Assembly: GCF_003252725.1 (NCBI RefSeq)
Contig: NZ_QEPO01000008.1
Span: 1-62,449, forward strand
DNA length: 62,449 bases
Direction of reading: 5' to 3'
Source: Haemophilus parainfluenzae
GTDB taxonomy: Bacteria; Pseudomonadota; Gammaproteobacteria; Enterobacterales; Pasteurellaceae
Both the position numbers and the translations under genes were made by a program. Each line of letters begins with the position of its first letter. The stretch's first letter is position 1. Below the pieces are notes generated by a model. It ran no database searches. It was not told the origin of the DNA and saw only the letters and a list, made by a program, of their open reading frames with translations. This document shows positions 29,672 to 37,823 of the stretch, in pieces.

Positions 29672-29700
29672 AAAGTGCGGTCAAATTTAACCGCACTTTT
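29672..29700. terminator. Inverted uptake-signal pair between fabH and fabD
   Basis: AAAGTGCGGT (29672-29681) and ACCGCACTTTT (29690-29700) form a 10-bp stem with an 8-nt loop inside the fab block. It may reduce read-through from fabH into fabD. It also marks a double uptake signal. Confidence 0.65.
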
Positions 29701-29729
29701 AAAATTCTGTCGGGATTCTAACAAATTAA

Positions 29730-30683
29730 TTAGAATCGCACCAATGCTGAACCCCAAGTCCAACCACCGCCAAAAGCTTCGAGTAAAAGCAATTGACCGC
29801 GTTGAATTCGGCCATCACGCACCGCTTCATCTAAAGCAGTTGGCACAGTCGCCGCACTGGTATTCGCTGTACGATCAAGCGTTACCACTACTTGCGACAT
29901 ATCCATCTCTAATTTTTTCGCTGTCGCAGTGATAATACGTAAATTCGCTTGATGTGGCACAAGCCAGTCGATATCTGTTTTTTGGAGATTATTAGCAGAA
30001 AGGGTTTCTTCCACCACATTAGAAAGCTCACGCACCGCTAATTTAAAGGTTTCATTACCTTGCATTTCAATATAGCCAGATTTCTCCACGCCACGTTCAG
30101 CTTGTGGAAGTAGTAATGCCGCATTGTTATCTGGCGATGCATGTAAATGCGTTGAAATAATGCCTTCTTGCTCTGATGCTTCTAAAATCACCGCACCCGC
30201 ACCATCACCAAATAACACGACAGTGCTACGATCGGTTTCGTCTAATTTACGCGAGTTAAGATCTGCACCAATCACAAGGGCTTTTTTCACGCTACCTGAA
30301 CGAATAAATTTATCCGCTACGCCTAAAGCATAAACAAAACCGGTACAAGCTGCCGCTAAATCAAAAGAAATCGCATCTTCAATACCTAATAAACCTTGAA
30401 CTTGGCAAGCTGAACTTGGATAAGCGTGAGAACCACTGGTTGTTGCAACGATGATCAACTCAATTTCTTGAGGATCAAGATTGGCCATTTCAAGTGCTTT
30501 TTTGGCTGCTTCACATCCCATTGTTGCGACAGTTTCATCTGCTGCTGCAATACGACGTTCACGAATGCCCGAACGCGTCACGATCCATTCATCTGAAGTA
30601 TCAACCATTTTTTCCAAATCCGCATTGGTACGAATATGGCTCGGCAAATAGCTACCGGTGGATAAAATTCTACTATTCATCAT
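29730..30683 (-). CDS. fabH: 3-oxoacyl-ACP synthase III FabH
   Basis: FabH condenses acetyl-CoA with malonyl-ACP to start fatty acid chains. The 317-residue protein shows the active-site Cys in [10 protein letters not shown] (about residue 113), His in VPHQANLRI and Asn in [10 protein letters not shown]. The frame opens with two ATG codons. The second (30680) gives [13 protein letters not shown], which matches the usual N-terminus, so either start is possible. It is 15 bp after plsX. Confidence 0.96.
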   Translation of the reverse strand: MMNSRILSTGSYLPSHIRTNADLEKMVDTSDEWIVTRSGIRERRIAAADETVATMGCEAAKKALEMANLDPQEIELIIVATTSGSHAYPSSACQVQGLLGIEDAISFDLAAACTGFVYALGVADKFIRSGSVKKALVIGADLNSRKLDETDRSTVVLFGDGAGAVILEASEQEGIISTHLHASPDNNAALLLPQAERGVEKSGYIEMQGNETFKLAVRELSNVVEETLSANNLQKTDIDWLVPHQANLRIITATAKKLEMDMSQVVVTLDRTANTSAATVPTALDEAVRDGRIQRGQLLLLEAFGGGWTWGSALVRF

Positions 30684-30698
30684 ATCAAAACTTATTAA

Positions 30699-31718
30699 TT
30701 AATAACGTTGTAAACCCGCCAAGATTTTTTGTGGAATTTGCAAACGAGCTTGCAAAGCTGCATCCGCAATTGCACGAGCAAATGCATCCACATTTGCGCT
30801 GCCATGGCTTTTCACCACAACAGCCGTTAATCCGAGTAAAGATGCCCCATTATATTCATCTGGGTTAATGCGTTTCAAGCGATGATAAGCATCCTTAAAG
30901 AAAAAACGCAGAATAAATTTGGCAAGCGATTTAAAAATAGGCTGTTTTTCTTTTCCTTTCAGAAGAGATAACAGATTTTTAGCTGCCCCTTCAAGGGTTT
31001 TTAATGCAATATTTCCCGAAAACCCATCAGTCACGATCACATCAGTCACACCATTTAATAAAAGGTTACCTTCAATAAAGCCGGTATAATTAAGTGCGGT
31101 CGATTTTTCTAATAAATTCGCAGCTTCACGAATGGATTGATGCCCTTTAATTTCTTCCACACCAATATTGAGTAAGGCAATGCGTGGATAAACTAAGTTC
31201 AATCGGTTTTCGGCAAAGATCGAGCCCATGACGGCAAATTCATAGAGATTTTGAGCAGAACATTCTATGTTCGCACCTAAATCTAACATCACGGTTTTAT
31301 CACCCGTCATCGATGGTAATAAGGATACCAACGCTGGGCGTTGAATCCCCTCTAAAGGCTGTAAGAGAACCTTTGACAATCCCATTAATGCGCCCGTATT
31401 TCCTGCGCTGACACAACCTTGCGCCTCGCCTTTCTGAACCATTTCAATAGCTAAACGCATCGACGAGCCTTTGCTATGACGCAATGCATGAGAAATACCT
31501 TGATTATTATCAATAGTCTTAGTGCAATGATGAATTTGAATACGTTCTAAAAGGGAAGAAGGTGCATTTTCCAGTAAAGGGGAAATTTGTTGGCTATCGC
31601 CAAACAGCACTAAAGAGAGCATTGGATCTGCTTCCAACGCTGAAAGAGATGCGGGGATAGTAATACGGGGACCAATGTCCCCGCCCATCACATCTAACGC
31701 TAAGGTTAGACGGTTCAA
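30699..31718 (-). CDS. plsX: Phosphate acyltransferase PlsX, TTG start
   Basis: PlsX makes acyl-phosphate from acyl-ACP for the first acylation of glycerol-3-phosphate. The 339-residue protein shows the N-terminal LALDVMGGDIGP, SAGNTGALM, and TDGFSGNIALKTLEG. The start codon is TTG (31716-31718), preceded by TAAGG; no ATG lies close by. It is 21 bp downstream of rpmF. The rpmF-plsX-fabH-fabD-fabG-acpP order is the classical one. Confidence 0.95.
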   Translation of the reverse strand: MNRLTLALDVMGGDIGPRITIPASLSALEADPMLSLVLFGDSQQISPLLENAPSSLLERIQIHHCTKTIDNNQGISHALRHSKGSSMRLAIEMVQKGEAQGCVSAGNTGALMGLSKVLLQPLEGIQRPALVSLLPSMTGDKTVMLDLGANIECSAQNLYEFAVMGSIFAENRLNLVYPRIALLNIGVEEIKGHQSIREAANLLEKSTALNYTGFIEGNLLLNGVTDVIVTDGFSGNIALKTLEGAAKNLLSLLKGKEKQPIFKSLAKFILRFFFKDAYHRLKRINPDEYNGASLLGLTAVVVKSHGSANVDAFARAIADAALQARLQIPQKILAGLQRY

Positions 31719-31739
31719 GTGAATACCTTATAAGTAAAA

Positions 31740-31910
31740 TTACTTATTGATCACTTTGCGACCACGATAGTAACCATCAGCAGTTACGTGGTGGCGTAAG
31801 TGGGTTTCACCGCTTGCTTTATCCACTGATACTGCTGCAGTAGTTAATGCATCGTGTGAACGACGCATATCACGACGTGAACGAGATTTTTTGTTTTGTT
31901 GAACAGCCAT
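31740..31910 (-). CDS. rpmF: 50S ribosomal protein L32
   Basis: This 56-residue basic protein reads [17 protein letters not shown] at the N-terminus and ends [11 protein letters not shown], clearly L32. The coding region sits between yceD and plsX, the usual place. AGGAGT lies upstream of the ATG (complement of 31916-31922). Confidence 0.97.
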
Positions 31911-31932
31911 TGGCTATACTCCTAAATTTAAT

Positions 31933-32457
31933 TTACTTTTGCTTTAAATTAGCTAATACAGCGAACGGGTTCGGTTTTTTTGCCAATTCTTCAGGCAATT
32001 CGCCAAAAACCTGTTCGTGCGCGGACACTTCACAGTGTTCAGATGAATGCATTGGGACAAGCGGTAGAGCTAAAATAAGTTCGTCTTCCACTGCACCAAG
32101 TAAATCTATTTCACCAAACTCATTAAATTCGATTGGCTCATAAATTTCCGGCAAGTCATCAGCCTGATCCCAATTAGCCACTGGACTATAAGTAAAGTTA
32201 CATTCCAATGTTTGTTTGAATGGTTCGCCACAACGTTGACACTCTAATTCAACATCAACTTGTACTTGTCCTTTCATCACCACTAATTTTTGTGGATCAA
32301 TATAAAACGATAATGTTACCTGTGCATCGCTGAGCACTTTCCCCGTAGATTCAGCTAAACGCACTAACTGACTAGCGGTATAATAACCATCATAATCAAT
32401 TCTTTGTTGAGCGTCTTTAACCGGATCAACGGTTAGGGGTAGTTTTACCTTTTGCAT
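31933..32457 (-). CDS. yceD: 23S rRNA accumulation protein YceD (DUF177)
   Basis: YceD proteins promote 23S rRNA accumulation; in E. coli yceD also sits just before rpmF. The 174-residue protein has the DUF177 pattern with [19 protein letters not shown] (Cys pair CQRC, about residues 94-97), and an acidic middle. The ATG at 32457 is only 2-4 bases from the predicted transcription start and has no Shine-Dalgarno sequence, so the first gene of this fatty-acid operon may be translated from a near-leaderless mRNA. Confidence 0.93.
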   Translation of the reverse strand: MQKVKLPLTVDPVKDAQQRIDYDGYYTASQLVRLAESTGKVLSDAQVTLSFYIDPQKLVVMKGQVQVDVELECQRCGEPFKQTLECNFTYSPVANWDQADDLPEIYEPIEFNEFGEIDLLGAVEDELILALPLVPMHSSEHCEVSAHEQVFGELPEELAKKPNPFAVLANLKQK

Positions 32458-32466
32458 AGGGTGCGA

Positions 32467-32495
32467 ATATTACCTGTTGTCAATAAAATAGTCAA
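32467..32495 (-). promoter_or_regulatory. Sigma-70 promoter of the yceD-rpmF-plsX-fab operon
   Basis: On the minus strand TTGACT (complement of 32490-32495), exactly 17 bases, then TAATAT (complement of 32467-32472) make a near-ideal promoter. Transcription should begin at about 32459-32461, next to the yceD start codon at 32457. Confidence 0.75.
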
Positions 32496-32590
32496 AGGAA
32501 ATTCGCACTAATTATGAGAAAAGTTCAATCTCTATCTAAACTCTCTCAAGATTTACACCTTTGCAAAGTGCGGTCATTTTTTCCTGTGTT

Positions 32591-34435
32591 TTACTCGGCA
32601 TGCTCACTCAAGAAGCCGCCACTTTGGTGTTTCCAAAGGCGAGCATAAAGGCCATTTTGTTCGAGCAACTCTGCATGAGTCCCTTGCTCAACAATTTGTC
32701 CTTTATCTAACACGATTAAACGATCCATTGCCGCAATAGTGGATAAACGGTGAGCAATCGCAATAACCGTTTTATTTTCCATCATCTTGTCGAGACTTTC
32801 TTGGATCGCGACTTCTACTTCTGAATCTAGCGCACTGGTCGCTTCATCCAACAGTAAAATTGGCGCATCTTTTAACATGACACGCGCAATGGCAATACGT
32901 TGGCGTTGACCACCCGACAGTTTCACCCCTCGTTCACCAACATGGGCATCATAGCCTTTTCTACCCTGTGCATCGCTGAGATAAGGAATGAAATCTGCCG
33001 CCTCCGCACGTTTAGCTGCATTGATCATTTCTTCATCTGTCGCAGTTGGACGACCATAAATAATGTTATCACGAACAGAACGGTGTAAAAGCGAGGTATC
33101 TTGTGTCACTAAACCAATCTGACTACGAAGGCTTTCTTGGCTTACATCTAAAATATTTTGACCATCAATAGTAATTGAGCCTTCTTGGGCCTCGTAGAAA
33201 CGTAAAAGTAAATTCACAATGGTTGATTTGCCCGCACCAGAACGACCAATTAAGCCCACTTTTTCACCTGGTTTAATAGTGAGATTAAAATGGTTAAGTA
33301 ACGGTTTATTCGGATCATAGGCAAACGAAATATCGTTAAATTTGATTTCGCCTTGTTTCACTTCTAATGGAACACAATTTGGCTTATCAACAATGGTATG
33401 CGGTTTGGTTAGTGTTGCCATACCATCATTCACCGTCCCGATATTTTCAAATAAACGTGCCGATTCCCACATAATCCAGCGGGAAAGCCCGTTCACACGT
33501 AATGCCATCGCGGTTGCAGTCGCCACTGCTCCCACGCCTACTTGGCCGTTTTGCCATAACACCACACCTAAAATCGCAGTACTTAACGTTAAGAAGATAT
33601 TGGTTGCGTAAGTTAAAGTATCTAATGAGCTCGCCAAACGCATCTGTGCATGCACGGTGACCATAAATTCTTCCATGGAACGTTTTGCATAATTCGCTTC
33701 TCTCGCATCATGTGAAAATAGTTTTACCGTTGCAATATTTGAGTAAGCATCCGTAATACGCCCTGTCATGAGAGATCGCGCATCAGCTTGTCGTTGTGCG
33801 GTTTTGGCTAAACGTGGAATAAGCAAACGTAAAATAGTCACAAATGCCACAATCCATAAGAAAAACGGCACTAAAAACCAGGTATCTAAAGCTGCCAGCA
33901 CCAAACCAGAAGTAATAAAATACACGGCAACATACACCAACATATCCGCAATGGTCATGACAGTATCACGCACTGCAAGGGCGGTTTGCATTACTTTCGC
34001 CGATACCCGACCCGCAAATTCATCTTGATAAAAACTTAAGCTTTGTCCTAGCATCAAACGATGGAAATTCCAACGCAAACGCATTGGGAACACCCCTTGT
34101 AACGTTTGTAAGCGTACATTCACGCCCACAAAGGACCATACAATACTGAAAATGAGCAAGGCTGCCATACCTGCGAGCAAATGCCCTTTTTCTTGCCAAA
34201 GCGTGGTTGGCGTATAAGCCCCCAACCAATCCACCAACAATCCCATAAATTGGAAAAGTAAGGCTTCCATTACACCAGTACCGACCGTCAATACCGCGAG
34301 TAAAAAGATCCAGCCTTTCATGCCATCAATGCTTGACCAAATAAAACGGAACAAGCCTTTTTCAGGCGTCGTTGGATTGCTTTCCGGATAAGGATTTAAA
34401 CGGTTTTCAAACCATGAAAATATTTTATTAAACAT
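32591..34435 (-). CDS. ABC exporter, fused permease and ATPase
   Basis: This is a 614-residue half-transporter that probably works as a dimer at the inner membrane. The N-terminal half has about six helices of the exporter type. The ATPase shows Walker A GRSGAGKST (about residues 395-403), the signature LSGGQRQR (about 501-508), Walker B ILLLDEAT and the switch His in AIAHRLST. It resembles multidrug and lipid exporters. The substrate cannot be told from the sequence. I recall the same ABC/AraC/AhpD-like neighbourhood in H. influenzae (HI1051-HI1053), so the gene group is conserved. Confidence 0.88.
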   Translation of the reverse strand: MFNKIFSWFENRLNPYPESNPTTPEKGLFRFIWSSIDGMKGWIFLLAVLTVGTGVMEALLFQFMGLLVDWLGAYTPTTLWQEKGHLLAGMAALLIFSIVWSFVGVNVRLQTLQGVFPMRLRWNFHRLMLGQSLSFYQDEFAGRVSAKVMQTALAVRDTVMTIADMLVYVAVYFITSGLVLAALDTWFLVPFFLWIVAFVTILRLLIPRLAKTAQRQADARSLMTGRITDAYSNIATVKLFSHDAREANYAKRSMEEFMVTVHAQMRLASSLDTLTYATNIFLTLSTAILGVVLWQNGQVGVGAVATATAMALRVNGLSRWIMWESARLFENIGTVNDGMATLTKPHTIVDKPNCVPLEVKQGEIKFNDISFAYDPNKPLLNHFNLTIKPGEKVGLIGRSGAGKSTIVNLLLRFYEAQEGSITIDGQNILDVSQESLRSQIGLVTQDTSLLHRSVRDNIIYGRPTATDEEMINAAKRAEAADFIPYLSDAQGRKGYDAHVGERGVKLSGGQRQRIAIARVMLKDAPILLLDEATSALDSEVEVAIQESLDKMMENKTVIAIAHRLSTIAAMDRLIVLDKGQIVEQGTHAELLEQNGLYARLWKHQSGGFLSEHAE

Positions 34436-34511
34436 AACAATACCTTAAAAAATTAAAGGCGACAGAGCCACCTAAAGTGCGGTCATTATAGCGTAATTTT
34501 TGAACGATGGG

Positions 34512-35402
34512 CTAGGTTTTGCGAAATTGGCTCGGTGAAAGCCCATAAATTGCTTTAAATGCCTTACTAAAATGTGCTTCTGATTGATACCCTACTTCAA
34601 GGGCAATCGCTAAAATGGTCTTTTGCGTATTTTTCAATAAAACAGCCGCCATTTCTAACCGCACTTGTGTGAGAAATTTTCCTGGGGGCATCCCAAGTTG
34701 TTGTTGAAAGATACGCATAAAGGTCGCACGAGACATGGAAGCCAACTCTGCTAATTGCTCAATATTCCAATCTAATTGAGGTGAGAACAGGAGCTTTTCA
34801 AGGACTTGATTCAGTCTTTTATCCTGCAACGCGGCTAATAAGCCTTGATTGAGCAAACCTATTTGCTGTGCATGACGCAAAATATAAATAAACAACACAT
34901 TTGATAATGCATCAATCACAGATTTTGTGCCTTGCTCCGGTTTCTCGGCTTCTTGCAAAAAAAGTGAAACCAAGGGCTGCACAGGCGTATTTTGTAGCGA
35001 AAGATGCAAATAGTCTGGCAATGAATCAATTAATAATGACGGTTTTTGATAATAAAATGTTCCACAAAACATCTTCAGATCGGGCGTACCTGCCCCTATT
35101 TGATGAACATTAAAAAGTGCATTTGATTGCTCTCTCTGGTAGCTATTCTCTCTTTTTTGTTGAGAACTGCCCAAAAAGTGCGGTCGATTTTGAGGGAGAA
35201 AAAAGAGATCGCCTTTTTTCAAATGAAACTGTTTTCCCGCAAAGGTTACCCAGCACTCACCTTGCTCGATTAAATGAAATAAACCTTGATATTCCACCGC
35301 ATCTGACTGATGTTCAACTTGCCAATCCCCTTGAAACAAGCAGCGAATATTAATTTCCCCGCGCACTTGCGCCAGTTGTGTTAATTTATCTAAATAATCC
35401 AT
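34512..35402 (-). CDS. AraC-family transcriptional regulator with cupin-type N-terminus
   Basis: The 296-residue protein has an N-terminal cupin-like sensing domain (about residues 20-95, GECWVTFAGKQFHLKKGDLFFLP). The C-terminal part is an AraC double helix-turn-helix (about 195-294), with MSRATFMRIFQQQLGMPPGKFL and GYQSEAHFSKAFKAIYGLSPSQFRK. It is divergent from the AhpD-like gene 103 bp away, which it most likely controls. The ligand is unknown. An uptake signal (about 35178) lies inside. Confidence 0.88.
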   Translation of the reverse strand: MDYLDKLTQLAQVRGEINIRCLFQGDWQVEHQSDAVEYQGLFHLIEQGECWVTFAGKQFHLKKGDLFFLPQNRPHFLGSSQQKRENSYQREQSNALFNVHQIGAGTPDLKMFCGTFYYQKPSLLIDSLPDYLHLSLQNTPVQPLVSLFLQEAEKPEQGTKSVIDALSNVLFIYILRHAQQIGLLNQGLLAALQDKRLNQVLEKLLFSPQLDWNIEQLAELASMSRATFMRIFQQQLGMPPGKFLTQVRLEMAAVLLKNTQKTILAIALEVGYQSEAHFSKAFKAIYGLSPSQFRKT

Positions 35403-35434
35403 TGTGAGATTTTCCGTCTAAAAGTTAAGACAAT

Positions 35435-35467
35435 TTGACAAGTATCATACGCTAATCTGCTTATAAT
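35435..35467 (+). promoter_or_regulatory. Promoter of the AhpD-like gene with over-long spacer
   Basis: TTGACA (35435-35440) and TATAAT (35462-35467) both match consensus but lie 21 bp apart instead of about 17. Such spacing is poor on its own, and would fit a promoter that needs an activator such as the divergent AraC-type protein. Confidence 0.45.
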
Positions 35468-35505
35468 TCCTCTCGAAATTTGTACTAAATTTAAGGAGAA
35501 AAACA

Positions 35506-35850
35506 ATGTTTGCAGATTGGAAAAATGATGTAGCACACGTTAAAAAATCATTCGGTGCATTAGGTAAAAAATACCCTAAAATGTTACAAGCTTACGGCGC
35601 ATTAGGTGCGGCGGCGGCAGAAGGTAACGTATTAGATGCCAAAACCCGTGAATTAATTGCATTAGCAGTTGCAGTCACAACACGTTGTGAAAGCTGCATT
35701 GGCGTACATGCTGATGAAGCAGTGAAAGCAGGTGCAACTGAAGAAGAAGTGGCAGCAGCATTAGCGATGTCTATCGCATTAAATGCAGGTGCAGCTTACA
35801 CTTACTCTCTTCGTGCATTAGAAGCTTACAACGCACAAAAAGGCGAATAA
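35506..35850 (+). CDS. Carboxymuconolactone decarboxylase / AhpD-like protein
   Basis: This 114-residue helical protein belongs to the AhpD superfamily. The redox motif CxxC-x3-H is present: C61, C64 and H68 in TTRCESCIGVHADEAVKAG. This favours thiol peroxidase-like chemistry or electrophile detoxification over lactone decarboxylation. AAGGAGA precedes the ATG. It stands alone, divergent from an AraC regulator and followed by a terminator. Confidence 0.9.
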   Translation: MFADWKNDVAHVKKSFGALGKKYPKMLQAYGALGAAAAEGNVLDAKTRELIALAVAVTTRCESCIGVHADEAVKAGATEEEVAAALAMSIALNAGAAYTYSLRALEAYNAQKGE

Positions 35851-35876
35851 TTCGCAAGGAACTTTATGATTCTTTT

Positions 35877-35899
35877 AGCCCTCATTTGAGGGCTTTTTT
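35877..35899 (+). terminator. Terminator after the AhpD-like gene
   Basis: AGCCCTCA and TGAGGGCT (8-bp stem, 2-nt loop, probably opening to a larger loop) are followed by six T residues. Confidence 0.9.
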
Positions 35900-35920
35900 A
35901 TCTCTAAAATTGACCGCACT

Positions 35921-36976
35921 TTAAAATAAATTCAACGCTCTCATCTGAGCCACCACTTGCTCTACCTGAATTTCAGCCATTAAATTTTTGCTTTTTAATT
36001 TGGTCGCCCAAGGCAATTCGCTTGAAGGTTTTCCTTGTTCTTTTTGCACATTTTCTTCATATACTGACACCACATTATCCAGATTATGATAAGGTGCGGT
36101 ACGCAATGGGTTGTGGTAAGCATATAATCCAATCACTGGCGTACCTTGAGTGGTCGCAATATGAGCCGGACCAGAATCGGGCGAAATCACTAAATTTGCT
36201 TGATGAATTAATACAGCAAGTTGTTTTAAACTGGTTTTTCCAGAAGCATCAACCGGTTGAAAATCACAAAGTGCGGTAATTTTTTTTACCATTTCTAATT
36301 CGCGTTTTGCTGGTGAGCTGCAAAAAATTACATTCACATTATGTTGATGAGCAATATTTGCCACTTCCGCATAACGCTCCACCAACCAATCTTTCTCGGC
36401 TTTACTGGAGCAAGGAGAAATAATCAGATTTTTACGTGTAGGATCAATAAACTGTTTGGCGTATTCGCGATCTGCATCAGAGATCGCTAATTGCCAAGAA
36501 AGCATTTCTGCCGGTGGCACGCCTAGATAATCCGCAAAAGCCATGAAACCATCTAGCACATGAGGCGTTTCAGGATCTTGAACTCGACGGTTTACAAACA
36601 ACCACTGCCCTTCTCGAGAACGTTTTTTGCCAAATCCAATTTTATATTTCGCTTGAATACCAAGAGAGATAATCGAAGCACGAAATGCCGTCTGCATATT
36701 TAAAAGTGCATCAAATTGATTGTTTTTCAAAAACATCCATAAATTCCACACGCCTTTCCAACCGCTCTTTTTATCGTAAGGAACAAGTTCCACGCCTTCA
36801 ATACCAGAAAGCAAGCCCATTTCGGTTTTCCCCACAATCCACGTTAATTTGGTTTGCGGCCAATGACGTTGAATATGCTGCACTACAGCAAGTGCATGAC
36901 AAACATCGCCCACCGCAGACAAACGCAGAATACAGAGTGATTTAGGGGGAGAGGTAAAAAGTGGAGAATGGGACAT
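35921..36976 (-). CDS. opsX: LPS heptosyltransferase, OpsX type (GT9)
   Basis: This 351-residue glycosyltransferase family 9 enzyme adds heptose to the Kdo of the LPS inner core. The N-terminus LCILRLSAVGDVCHALAVVQHIQ and the ADP-heptose-binding region VISPDSGPAHIATTQGTPVIGLY (about residues 272-294) are typical. It is divergent from the Kdo kinase gene kdkA, whose product phosphorylates the single Kdo next to which this enzyme works; H. influenzae has the same pair. Uptake signals are near 35911 and 36270. Confidence 0.92.
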   Translation of the reverse strand: MSHSPLFTSPPKSLCILRLSAVGDVCHALAVVQHIQRHWPQTKLTWIVGKTEMGLLSGIEGVELVPYDKKSGWKGVWNLWMFLKNNQFDALLNMQTAFRASIISLGIQAKYKIGFGKKRSREGQWLFVNRRVQDPETPHVLDGFMAFADYLGVPPAEMLSWQLAISDADREYAKQFIDPTRKNLIISPCSSKAEKDWLVERYAEVANIAHQHNVNVIFCSSPAKRELEMVKKITALCDFQPVDASGKTSLKQLAVLIHQANLVISPDSGPAHIATTQGTPVIGLYAYHNPLRTAPYHNLDNVVSVYEENVQKEQGKPSSELPWATKLKSKNLMAEIQVEQVVAQMRALNLF

Positions 36977-37053
36977 TTGAGTTCCTCGCGCATTTAATTT
37001 CCGTCTATTTTAAAGTAGAATGAGGGCATTTTCTATTATTTGGTTCAACTAAA

Positions 37054-37779
37054 ATGCTTGAATTCCAACAAGATAATCAATTCTTTCTTTTTAATCTCAC
37101 AGAAAAACCAACAGAGCCCGCTTCATTTTTTGAATCGGCTTTTTGGGAAAAACAACAACGTATTACCGGTTCAGCTAAAGGACGCGGCACAACCTACTTC
37201 CTCAATACAAAAGATCTTTTTGGTGTAAACTCTGCCCTTCGTCATTATTATCGCGGTGGTTTATGGGGAAAATTCAACAAAGATCGCTATCGTTTTCAAT
37301 CATTTAGTGAAACTCGTAGTGTGGCAGAATTTCAGCTGTTAAATCAACTCCATCAAGCTGGTGTAGCTGTACCTAAACCGATTGCTGCACGTGTTAAAAA
37401 AGGCAAATTAGGAATTTGCTACCAAGCGGATATCTTGATTGAAAAGATCGAAAATGCCCAAGATCTGACCGCTCTTTTACAAACCCAACAATTGCCGAAT
37501 GATGTCTGGCAAGCCATCGGTAAATTAATTCGTCAGTTGCATGATTTGCAAATTTGTCATACAGATCTCAACGCTCATAATATTCTCGTTCAACAACTCG
37601 GAAATGAACAAAAATGTTGGCTCATTGATTTCGATAAGTGCGGTCAAAAATCAGGAGATTCTTGGAAACAAGGCAACTTGGAAAGATTACACCGCTCTTT
37701 TGTCAAAGAAGTCGGCAGAATGAATATTCAATTCAATGAAGAAAATTGGGATGAATTGTTGAAAGGTTACAATCACTAA
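37054..37779 (+). CDS. kdkA: 3-deoxy-D-manno-octulosonic acid (Kdo) kinase
   Basis: KdkA phosphorylates the lone Kdo of Haemophilus-type LPS at O-4. The 241-residue protein shows a kinase-like catalytic loop HTDLNAHNILV (about residues 168-178) and the metal-binding LIDFDKCG (about 190-197). The N-terminal region RGTTYFL / LRHYYRGGLWGK fits the family. It is divergent from opsX, 77 bp apart. One standard (about 37637) and two variant uptake signals fall inside. Confidence 0.94.
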   Translation: MLEFQQDNQFFLFNLTEKPTEPASFFESAFWEKQQRITGSAKGRGTTYFLNTKDLFGVNSALRHYYRGGLWGKFNKDRYRFQSFSETRSVAEFQLLNQLHQAGVAVPKPIAARVKKGKLGICYQADILIEKIENAQDLTALLQTQQLPNDVWQAIGKLIRQLHDLQICHTDLNAHNILVQQLGNEQKCWLIDFDKCGQKSGDSWKQGNLERLHRSFVKEVGRMNIQFNEENWDELLKGYNH

Positions 37780-37786
37780 AACCAGC

Positions 37787-37814
37787 AAAAAACGAACCGC
37801 ACTTTTGTGCGGTT
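37787..37814. terminator. Terminator between kdkA and the Kef antiporter gene
   Basis: AACCGCAC-TTTT-GTGCGGTT (37795-37814) is a perfect hairpin built from one uptake signal and its mirror. On the minus strand it is followed by six T residues, so it chiefly serves the antiporter gene. Confidence 0.85.
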
Positions 37815-37823
37815 TGTTGCATT

